Assembly (NCBI GenBank): GCA_028565635.1
Contig: JAOXYB010011790.1
Coordinates: forward strand, 1 to 13,172
Length of the DNA: 13,172 bases
Direction: 5' to 3'
Source of the DNA: Phoronis ovalis
Taxonomy: Eukaryota > Phoronida > Phoronidae
The translations under genes and the position numbers were made by a program. The notes under the pieces are model-generated. The model saw nothing but the letters and a program-made list of their open reading frames with translations, had not been told where the DNA came from and did no database searches. Positions 1-8,483 of this stretch are shown here, in pieces. Position 1 is the first letter of the stretch. Each line of letters opens with the position of its first letter.

Positions 1-1177
1 TATCATCAATAATATTTTTTCTGAGCAGGGAATCTGCACAGCCAAAATTTTTGACCGTCAATTGAAAATTATAACCCTTCATTTGACGGGATGACGGGTC
101 GCTGGCTAAAACCCTGAAGGTGCAACGTGTCTATCTTCGGAGATAACCACACTGCAACTAACAAAAATATGGCGCCCAGTTTATGTCGCGTGAGCGTTTT
201 GATTGTTCCTCGCAGTTGCTTTTGTCACTTCTCTAGTCAAGTGTTTGTATTTGTAATCGTGGCAATCAACTCCACTTGAATAACTTTCATAATTAACACG
301 CAAACATATATATCTTGTCTATAAAGCTTTGAGCGCTATTCTTTAACGTTTTGCAGTGAACGTATGAAATTCCACACACAAAGTGATAAAAAAGCGGTAA
401 CTATGTTTGTGTTTCGTTTCAAATTTGCATACAAAATCGCGGAAAAGGCTATTTACATATGAGTAGAAGACTGAATAAAAAGAAAGTAAATAATAAATAA
501 ACTATAATTCTTTATATACTAGACCTGTTGCCCTTAGTGAAACGAGAAAATGTGATAGTTTCAGGCGTGAGCAGTGAATAAAATATATACATGTACGCGC
601 GAACAAAGAATAGTTAATAAATAGAAAATGTTTTTCCTTCATTCTACATTGTAACTACAATGTATGTTTTAAGACGGCCGGCATTTGCGGTATAGGTAAA
701 ACAACTGCGATATCAAGGGTCATATGATATTTTAATTAGTCTCAGCACATAAGTTATATTGTTATGTTTCTGCCCTAATGTTCTTTATTAAATACCAAAT
801 ATTCACTGACCATGAATCTATACCTACTATTAAATACTTGTTGTCATTTTGACATATTGAAAGTAAACAGCCTTTAACTGAAATAATTATATTTTTAGTT
901 GTTGTTTTTTTTCTTTTGATAAAGCTGTATTATTTACAAATTGAATCCACTTTTGAGTAATGGAGTTTCAAAAATCCTTAAAAAGTGAGAAAATATGTAT
1001 TGTAACGAAAGACGTGAAGTGCAGACTTTGGCTCAGGGCCGTTGGCTGAGTCTGCACTAGTTCGTAAAAAGACGAGAAATAAGAGTGATACTTGATGAGA
1101 ACGACACGAAGCTTATTGTTCAAATGTAAGCGAGCAACTGAATTACAAAACAATGACACATGCTATTTATAGTCAAC
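1..1177. other. upstream non-coding region
   Basis: No exon could be supported here. The first 250 bases are visibly richer in CG dinucleotides than the rest and contain a YY1-like ATGGCGCC string near 169-176. This opens a 37-codon plus-strand frame that passes a weak donor-like CGC|GTGAGC. It could be a promoter or first non-coding exon of a neighbouring gene, but nothing proves it. A 20-bp inverted repeat (9-bp arms, 2-base centre) lies at 645-664. The rest is AT-rich, and the open frame on the minus strand at 968-1159 has no splice support or recognisable protein. Confidence 0.5.
645..664. repeat. short perfect inverted repeat
   Basis: The arms TACATTGTA and TACAATGTA are exact reverse complements separated by AC. 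This is a seen structure with no assigned role. It could be a protein-binding site or chance in AT-rich DNA. Confidence 0.6.
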
Positions 1178-1329
1178 CAGCGGAGGGAATCCGCTATATA
1201 TAATATAGATAGAAGAGCGGGAGGAAACCCGCTATATATAATATAGATAGACATATGGGAGGGAATCCGCTATACATAATATAGATAGACGTGCGGGAGG
1301 GAATCCGCTATATATAATATAGATAGACG
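1178..1329. repeat. four-copy 38-bp tandem repeat with internal hairpins
   Basis: The CCGCTATA core begins at 1191, 1229, 1267 and 1305, an exact 38-bp spacing. Each unit has a G-rich arm, a short purine loop, a CCGCT arm and then an AT-rich stretch ending in ATAGATAG. In copy 1 the arms AGCGGA and TCCGCT pair perfectly. In copy 2 both arms have changed together to AGCGGG and CCCGCT, so pairing is kept. Copy 3 has lost most of the left arm, and copy 4 keeps a four- to five-pair stem. The array ends about 150 bases before the first coding ATG of the ARMH2-like gene, so it may lie in its promoter or 5' UTR. Whether it is transcribed cannot be seen. Confidence 0.9.
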
Positions 1330-1480
1330 TTCATATATGTAATATAAGTATATATCTCTATACAATAATGATAATTCAAAATTAAAGTTAAATTTCGCTA
1401 CAGTACGGAAGAAGATGAGGAGGAAATAATTTAGTTACTTAGATACCACTAATTTTTGGGGTGCTTGAAAGCGCCAGCGA

Positions 1481-4480
1481 ATGATGAAGACACAAATGCT
1501 ATGCCCGCGCTTCATGAAAACAACTTCTATGATGCAATCTGCCGCAATTTTTGGAACGCTTTTCTTCCTCAAAATGTCTGGAGTTATTCGTGCTGTTAGG
1601 AATGCAATCTCCAGTCTTTTCAGTATAGGAAGCAGCTACAGTTCGTCAACATTTCAGACTGAAACTGAAAAAGGAAACTCGGTTGAAGATGTTAGCATTA
1701 CTAAATATTATAGAGACGCATGGGAATGGATCCGTATTTTAGACGACTCTACATATGACCTGGAGCATCATATAAGAGCAACAAAGAAAATTAGCTTTTT
1801 ATCGTATTTCGGTGAGTTGAAATAGTTTTTCTCGCCTTTAAAGTATAGTAAATAAATGTTGACAGGTAAAAAAAAGACGTGTAAAGAAGAGACAACAAGT
1901 CATTACCAGAAAATAATCTATTCTTTACTCAGAAACATGTTTTTGTGTTATTCTCCTGAAATCGTATTTGAGTTTTAAAACAACATATACTTAAATTGTT
2001 TTACCGTCCACTAATGTCGTACCCTTTCTTAATTGCTTTGCAACTACTTCACCAGGTGGCCCTAGCGTAGGCAATCTCGCAGGAAAACACATGCATCTAA
2101 TAGTAGAAATGATGGTAGATTACAATAGTCCGGATATAAGACTTGAACTCGTCAAAGCACTCTCTGTTATTTGTCTTCATGATGAGAACAAAGGACGGTT
2201 GGACAAAATGCGCGCGATACACCTGCTGACTGATTGTCTATCCCCAGATCACCGCCATCTTGCTCGTTGGACGTGTTATTTGCTGACCATACTGGCTACT
2301 AATGTTACTGTACTAGTTAAAATTGCAAGTAAGTGTATTCAAAAGTTTATTTCATCAGTCCACTGCTGAAAGAGACATGACAGACAATGAATGACATGCC
2401 ATATGCCAAGACATGACACGATAGGACATGAAATAGCGTAACGTACTAGAAGTTTTTCTATAACTGTTTTTTGCGTATCGAAAATCCTTGTACCGTTTTC
2501 TTGTATGCAATGCTGAATGTTATATCAATTTTTTTGCGATGCTATTAGATCTGGAAGATATGGATGTAATATTATACACCCTCGTTAAAGATCCTTTCCC
2601 TTGGACTGGATGGAGACGCAACTATGCCAAGCGATTGTTTCAGTTGTGTGGTTTTGTTGACAAAGAAGTAACATCAAAGTATTACAGTAACTTTCCAAAG
2701 GGAGCTAAGCGTAAGTGCATGTAAACAAAAATGTATTTTTTATTAGTAACAATATATGAATATACATTTCGTTTCTTTCCTGGGAATTTTTATATATCGT
2801 AAACAACAAGACTTGGTAAGACTTGGTATCGGTAAGACTTGCAACTAAATGTTGTCATCGCTAACACAGAAAGGTTTGATTACGAGGCTATATGACTTTT
2901 AAAACATGGCGCTAAAAAATATAGTGACTATGACGATTGATGATGCTGTTCATACATGATTGAGTCCATGAGCATCAAAACGGTGCGCAGGAACAAAATT
3001 TTTTAATGATATACTAGCAAGACTAATCTATGATTTCAAAATATACTTGTATATTATAATTATAGTGCTTCCGAGCCCTAGTGGAACTACAAATGTGGAA
3101 ATGCGGGATTTGTCTAGACGTGCTTATTTCAGACGTGAGTTTGAAATAATATTATCATAATTGTTGTGAGATTGGTACTTAGCTAAGTACCTTAGCAGCT
3201 AACCAAAAGGTCGCCTTGCATATAATTTACAGCATGTTAATAGATTTGAATGTTTCTGTCATGTTGGTAAAACCTGCCCCGAGAACATAAGTACCACCCA
3301 CGGTACCGCTAGGACGAACCTCTTCTTTTTATTACGAGTATGCATTCATTATCGAGCAAAAGCATGTCAGCGCAATCAGCATAAATACTTATTTGATATA
3401 ATCTCGATTCATCTGTAATACTTTCAACATAAAATAGCATTAGCGAGGGTTTCAGTCTTGCCTCGATGTGGGAGAGATGGTTAACATTAACTAATTATCA
3501 GGCAGTCGCATCAAACTATACACACTTTCATACAGGGGGTAACACAGATAACTTGTTTATTTCATATTAATTGCATTTTTTGTGAAACAACTTATTTTCT
3601 TTGTTAAGCTGAAGATGAGTCAAATCAAAAGCCAAGCGGTAGCATTTTAAGCAGAGGTAAGTTTCTTCAAGCCCTTTAATTTTATCCGAACTGACTTTTC
3701 ACAGAACTGCAGTAATATGCCAAACTATTTAAACAAGGCCCATGAGCCACGAGATGAGCCACACCAACAATTACGCAAGTGACGTCATTTTTACGTATAA
3801 AGCGCACTTATTTGTTATTACGTCCATATAACCGTATCTACATTACGGGGTAATGAAACTTTCATAGCAACAGAAAATGAATTATTCGTGAAAATTATTT
3901 TTTTGTTCAGAAAAACTAAAATTTTAATGTTCTTATTTCTATATATTTATATTTTCCCCATGGAGCATTCAAACAAATACATCCAGAGTACTTTATAATC
4001 ACAGCAGTACAGTGTGATAGCTTGGTGATATAGTCAATGTATTTCAAAACTATGCTTATTTACTTCATTTTTTTAGCACTTCAAGCAGGTTCAAATATCT
4101 TTTCGTCCTCAAGGCGAAAATCAGTGTCATTTGCTAGGTCGAACAGGCTAATGTCATTTGGTGCATCTAACAAGCCTCAAGGGAAGTCAATCAACACGTT
4201 TAGATCTAGCGGCAGTCCGCTGGACGTGTCGCAGAGATCTGACTATAAAAGATATCCCGAAGATGGCTCGACGAGACAAGTTACACTGGAACAACCGGGT
4301 GCCTATTCGACGAGTCTTTCAATCTCGTCGTTCGAAAGTCCAAGCAAACGAACCGAAAATGTCTTGACGAATCACTCAACCAGACAAAGGTGTACGTCGG
4401 AAGCATTGGAAATGAATACTTCCAGGCTGTCCACTCCGTCATCGCTGTCCGTCAGTAGTTCTTGGTCAACTGCGGTTTGA
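1481..4480 (+). CDS. ARMH2: armadillo-like helical protein, ARMH2-like, with serine-rich tail
   Basis: Six exons join in frame: 1481-1811, 2056-2328, 2549-2710, 3066-3134, 3609-3656 and 4077-4480 (TGA). The spliced CDS is 1287 nt, 428 residues. Every intron is phase 1 and GT-AG, with donors GTGAGT, GTAAGT, GTAAGT, GTGAGT and GTAAGT. An in-frame stop at 1466 and adjacent ATGs at 1481 and 1484 support the start. Residues about 85-240 are helical and repeat-like. They match my memory of vertebrate ARMH2 at three places: a GGPSVGNLA loop across the exon 1-2 junction, WTCYLLTILATN near the end of exon 2, and WTGWRRNYAKRLFQLCGF in exon 3. Vertebrate ARMH2 is small and poorly characterised, so no reaction is assigned and a scaffold role is only inferred. 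Residues from about 257 are a low-complexity Ser/Thr-rich tail with basic RRKS-type sites and a C-terminal STAV resembling a class I PDZ ligand. I recall no such tail in ARMH2. Exon structure is very secure; the family name is less so. Confidence 0.75.
1812..2055 (+). other. intron 1 of ARMH2-like gene
   Basis: A 244-bp phase 1 intron with donor G|GTGAGT and acceptor ACTTCACCAG. The joined codon is GGT (Gly), which opens the conserved Gly-Gly-Pro loop. No other feature seen. Confidence 0.85.
2329..2548 (+). other. intron 2 of ARMH2-like gene
   Basis: A 220-bp phase 1 intron with donor A|GTAAGT and acceptor GATGCTATTAG. Its first part (about 2370-2432) is loosely repetitive in GACATG-like hexamers. 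Confidence 0.8.
2711..3065 (+). other. intron 3 of ARMH2-like gene
   Basis: A 355-bp phase 1 intron with donor C|GTAAGT and acceptor ATAATTATAG. A short direct duplication of AAGACTTGGT lies near 2808-2828. No other feature seen. Confidence 0.8.
3135..3608 (+). other. intron 4 of ARMH2-like gene, with palindrome
   Basis: A 474-bp phase 1 intron with donor C|GTGAGT and acceptor TTTCTTTGTTAAG. It contains a perfect 18-bp palindrome at 3174-3191 (GGTACTTAGCTAAGTACC). No coding potential recognised. Confidence 0.8.
3657..4076 (+). other. intron 5 of ARMH2-like gene
   Basis: A 420-bp phase 1 intron with donor G|GTAAGT and the strong acceptor TTCATTTTTTTAG at 4076. A second AG 12 bases further on (4088) is in the same frame, so exon 6 could start at 4077 or 4089 and differ by four residues. 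A perfect CRE octamer TGACGTCA lies at 3780-3787. Confidence 0.8.
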
Positions 4481-4892
4481 AAGCAGATTATAATTACTGT
4501 CTTGAAGATAGGCAGGCTAAGCTGTAGGAATTAGTTTTTAAACTTATCAATGGGATATGCAGATTTATAAATCAGAAATTACTTTCCCAAATGCTGTGTT
4601 CGTTTTCATGTTACACATTAACAATGCATTGGGGATAATGTAGTAGACAGCTTTTCATGCCAGCTGAAATATATTATTTGACTATTATGCCTATTTTCTT
4701 GCTTGATTATTGGAATGAATGATTTAGCATGTATGTTCAACATAGAATACTTTTAGAAAGTGTTGAGCAGTTATTATAATTGACATTGTTTAATATAACT
4801 CTAAATATGAAATATTGTTGCAAACATAAACAACATTGCCAACGTTCTTACTGAAAGCATTATTTTAGGACAAGGTACTTCCAGAATAGTCA

Positions 4893-4898
4893 AATAAA
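4893..4898 (+). terminator. proximal AATAAA polyadenylation signal
   Basis: A canonical hexamer about 410 bases after the ARMH2-like stop codon. It may be used for a shorter transcript. The hexamer is seen; its use is inferred. Confidence 0.4.
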
Positions 4899-5549
4899 CT
4901 ATATACCAGACGACTGGTACGATCCACTTGGACCGTCGCACATTGAGTCCATATTTTTCTTGGGTTTAAAAAATATCCTTTTTTGTAATTAATATTAATA
5001 TTAATATTTCATTTTTTTTCAAATTATTCGTTATAATTTTAATTTTCACTATTTAAATGCATTCTAAAGTCGACGCTAACAATCAGTAATTGTTATTGAC
5101 AAGAGCTATTATAGAACCGACGGATGCTAGAATCCAAGGGTTCAATGTTGGCGATAACTTCACTACATGTACATCATGGATTCTGTTTACAAACTTATGT
5201 CCTCTAGATATAGAATTTAATCGGGGAATGTAAGGTGAACTTGTGATGTTTCGCTTAATTGTGCCTTCCAAAATCCCCATCAGCTTGTTTTGGGAAATGG
5301 TAATTTTGATAAATTTAAAAGTACTCTAATCTAAAATCCTTTCTATATATATTGTGAAGAAGAACTATGTAACTGATTATGAAGAATTTATTTCAAAGAG
5401 AAGTAGTGTATGCAGTAGCCAATCTGTTTTATAAATGTGTATCCGTATTCATATTGATAAATGGCATAAAATACTGTATACTATAATATGGAAACCTGTT
5501 GACTGTGTAATTGTGTATAAATTGTAACTTGCTTATATCAATTCTGAGT

Positions 5550-5555
5550 AATAAA
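5550..5555 (+). terminator. distal AATAAA polyadenylation signal
   Basis: A canonical hexamer with a genomic run of nine A at 5569-5577, at the usual 10-30 base spacing to a cleavage site. This is the best candidate end of the ARMH2-like transcript. Confidence 0.5.
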
Positions 5556-6520
5556 ACATCATAAATACAAAAAAAAATCTTATCTCAGTTGTACCTCTTA
5601 TCAGCAACAATATTTTGATAGTACTGTTTCAAACTTTTACTATTCCAATATGTTCCTCGTTGAAAATCACCACTTATATTATATAGCTTTTGGTGCCAAG
5701 CTGACAGACTCTGTCGGAAGTCCACGGTTCGCTGCTAAGGCTTACGAGCAACTTCAGTGTTGTACAATAAATCTTAATGTTGAATTCCAGCCACTTTCCA
5801 CTTAGAACTAGTTGCTGCATGTTTCTGACATAAACGACAGCATCGTAGCAGAAATATATCGGTCAAAGTCAAATCATGTTGCGAATCAGAAGGTTCGGGG
5901 AATAGAGCGGTCTGTCCCGTATGTATCATGCAAAAAATTAAAAATCCTTTAGGCTAGAGATAGGTACAGCAATCGAGTAAATGAAGATGTAATCAGACAG
6001 TCAAGAAACCTGTTTTCAGTGGCGACTAGGCTAGCGACTGAACATCTGTAGTACTTTTGACTGTTACAGGAATACAAATTTAGCGTTGGGAAAGTTCTTC
6101 GAGATGAGATTTCCACAAAAACAAGTCACAATCAGGATCAACTTTAACAAATAATACTGACAAGGATGGTTTACTATCATCCTTTAATTGTACTCGTTCC
6201 ATGCTTAAAACTAACTTGATTTCTTGGATTCATTTCGTTAAACTTTCCCCAGAATTTTCAAGTCACGTGTATTGTGAATTGCATAGGGCTCATTTATTGG
6301 GATTATTCTGTAATGATATTATATGTATGTGTACGTGTGTGTCGTGCGTCAGGAGCAGAGTTTTATGTGTTGTCAGACGACCAGCAAGCCGGGTACAAAA
6401 AGCAAAACGTTGGCGTTACTGGAAAGCAGTTTCCATTTATCTGATAAAAATACGTAAAGTACATATAAATAATGAAATAAATTGAGTTTGATCCTTTGTG
6501 TTGTCTTTAGTTGTGAGTCA

Positions 6521-6595
6521 ACGATATTAAAAGGACTTTACAAAGGGAAAATGCACAACAATGAAATTCGCGTGATTCAAACGAAACGATGTTAA
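6521..6595 (-). repeat. dispersed repeat, inverted copy A
   Basis: Its reverse complement aligns with 13093-13172. Positions 6566-6590 are identical over 25 bases to the complement of 13096-13120, and the similarity continues through CATTGTT, TTTCCCT, TAAAGTC and ATCG blocks with small indels. The family is not recognised. It may be a MITE, a SINE or part of a larger element. The lower boundary is uncertain because the other copy runs off the window. Confidence 0.8.
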
Positions 6596-6861
6596 ATCAT
6601 AAATATCGATATGTCTGGAGGTGTCTGTACAAAAATAGCTTAATTCTTTCTTGTCAACAGGTAAGATTATCTGATAGCACGCAATAAGGGATGTCAAAAC
6701 GGCTTTTTGTTGTTAGAAAAGGTCTTATACTTGATATATAGTTTAACCTATTACAGTACGAATTACAGTACGTCGTGACGAATTCCATAACGCGTGCACT
6801 TTTTCAAATTGTTCATTCTATTTTCGTTTTATTTGTGTAGCCACTCCGTTCAGTTGCCACC

Positions 6862-6930
6862 ATGGCAGCCTTTGAAACGTTGTCCAGACAAAGTGAAGCA
6901 CGGAATGAAGTAAATAAACGAAGAAACTAG
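6862..6930 (+). other. 22-codon mini-ORF in perfect Kozak context
   Basis: The ATG sits in GCCACCATGG, followed by 21 further sense codons to TAG. A donor-like GAA|GTAAAT occurs within it at about 6909-6914, so it might be a first coding exon. No downstream partner exon was identified. It could equally be chance. Confidence 0.2.
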
Positions 6931-7570
6931 ATTGAATTCATTTTTCATTCTTCCATCTTATCCATCATCTCTGAAGCTCCGGCACTTACGTCAAACAGCG
7001 CAGATGCTACTAATTCGTTAAAACAACTATTATTTTAATAATTACTTAATTGTAAGGGACAGGTCATACTTTATGGGAAGAGGGCTGACACATTTAGGAG
7101 AGGGCCATCTCTGTTGGACAGGGTTCAAAAAGTTTCACTATTTTTCAGGCTGGGACCTATTATAAATTAAATTAAAGTGCACAAAACCAAAGTTTGTCAA
7201 AATAAAAATCACTAAACGCAAGGGAGGTAATAATTTTTTTTTTTAATTCTAAGAGAACCTCCCAAACAAGTATATTAAGTAAAATGTGTGCATTCTAAGT
7301 TTCGGCAGTCAGTCCTGTTTACGTTGCAATATTTTTAAATATTTAAAGTTAAAACAGTTAAAACTGTTTAACAAGATACATTAGAGTAAATATTCAAACA
7401 TGCATAATGCTCCAAACACTATCTGCTTGCACTTTAATTTTGCTAATTATATTGTAATTACTGCCGGCGTCCGACCTAAGTTTACACTGCCAAGTACATA
7501 ATTAGTTGGTATATAAATGATAAACAGTATAATAAAATGTTTATTTTGGTAACTATAAGTATAAACAAAT

Positions 7571-8017
7571 TATTACTAATAAAAATAATAATATTATTAT
7601 TTCTAAAGCGCCATAGAATGCTTATTCATGAGCGTGTTACAAGTGATGGATAATCGAGAATTTGAGTTACAATATAAGTAGAGAAGACTAAGAAAACTAA
7701 TATACGGTCAAAATAAACACTAAATACAAATAAAACAACAGTGAATGCTAAGCATCTATAATAACAAGTTGTAATGAAAATAAACAAGACAATGTTAATG
7801 CCGTTTTATGATTGTCGGTAAAAAGTTACATTACTATACAAAATTACCAAATGCTTTTTTAACCAGATAGGTCTTAAGGAAGCCGAACAAATAATATCTA
7901 GAGGTAAAGCGTTCAGGGGTCTAGAAGCAATAACTGAAAAAGCTCTGTAATCATATACAGAATTATCCTTGGTTGACAGAGTAGCTGTGCATGTTTGCTA
8001 GAAGATCTAGATTTACG
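7571..8017 (-). mobile_element. decayed non-LTR retrotransposon 3' end (CR1/Jockey-like LINE)
   Basis: Read on the minus strand, this contains the C-terminal signature of LINE reverse-transcriptase ORFs. RSSSKHAQLLCQPR in one frame (about 8017-7970) is followed after a frameshift by YDYRAFSV and NALPLDI (about 7953-7890). A degraded Phe-Lys-like region and a 3' UTR come next, ending in GGCGCTTTAGAAATAATAAT and a TTA/ATT-rich tail at 7571-7602. Functional LINEs read YGDRAFSV..P.LWN.LP here, so several residues have mutated and the frame is broken. It is a 5'-truncated, inactive copy. The clade cannot be fixed from this fragment. Confidence 0.75.
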
Positions 8018-8349
8018 CTATTAGAGAGAAAGTAGTAGTTCAGTATTAAATTAAAGGAGCATCTCCATTTAAAATGTTTAACTTTTAAATTGAAGAAACT
8101 ATTTTAAACTCAATCCTATAATGAATGACCACCAACGTAACTTAAAAAGTATGCAAGTTATAAGATCAAATCAATTTGAACTAGATACAGAACTAGAATG
8201 ATGCTGATCTTATGTATAAGAATTACGTACATCTTTTGACAAGCGTACCTAAACATTTGTCTGCTTGATGCCATTTGTTGTACTGTGTGCGAGACTTATT
8301 ATGCGTAGCATTATGAAGTAGTAGGGATGAAGTAGGAATAACACGGAAT

Positions 8350-8356
8350 TATAAAT
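8350..8356 (+). promoter_or_regulatory. possible TATA box for NIT-domain gene
   Basis: TATAAAT lies 128-134 bases before the start codon in a plausible core-promoter position. In DNA this AT-rich the match could be chance. Confidence 0.25.
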
Positions 8357-8386
8357 CTAACAATGCAGTTTTGCGTAACAGTCAAA

Positions 8387-8394
8387 TGACGTCA
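8387..8394. promoter_or_regulatory. perfect CRE (CREB/ATF site) upstream of NIT-domain gene
   Basis: The palindrome TGACGTCA is the full cAMP-response element. A CGTCA half-site follows at 8410-8414. Both lie within 100 bases of the start codon at 8484. The motif is seen; regulation by CREB/ATF is inferred. Confidence 0.45.
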
Positions 8395-8483
8395 CACCAC
8401 TTTTCATCACGTCAACGATGCGATAACAAACTTGCGGTTAATCTGGCATTCATGTAATTTCTGTTCGATATTACACTTTAAAC

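Larger units (their letters stand above)
4481..5570 (+). other. probable 3' UTR of ARMH2-like gene
   Basis: AT-rich sequence between the TGA and a polyadenylation signal followed by an A-tract. It contains a TAATAT hexamer repeat (about 4988-5008) and an earlier AATAAA at 4893-4898 that could give a shorter 3' UTR of about 430 bases. A 65-codon minus-strand open frame at 5083-5280 lies inside it and is not supported as a gene. Confidence 0.55.
5578..8386. other. intergenic region
   Basis: About 2.8 kb between the two genes. It holds the dispersed repeat copy (about 6521-6595), a short direct repeat of ATTACAGTACG (6750-6760 and 6762-6772), a 22-residue Kozak-context mini-ORF (6862-6930) and the minus-strand LINE tail (7571-8017). 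The plus-strand open frame at 6201-6485 has no splice signals or recognisable protein. Otherwise nothing was found. Confidence 0.55.

Noticed and set aside
968-1159. 63-codon minus-strand open frame
   Set aside because: No splice or protein support; residue composition typical of random AT-rich sequence.
4158-4367. Second plus-strand open frame overlapping exon 6
   Set aside because: It is in another frame of a real exon whose own frame joins correctly to exon 5.
4988-5008. TAATAT repeat as a regulatory palindrome
   Set aside because: It is a simple hexamer repeat in AT-rich 3' UTR; its palindromic character follows from the repeat unit.
6201-6485. 94-codon plus-strand open frame
   Set aside because: Intergenic, with no splice support and a composition of chance Cys/Val/Arg runs from TGTGTGT-like DNA.
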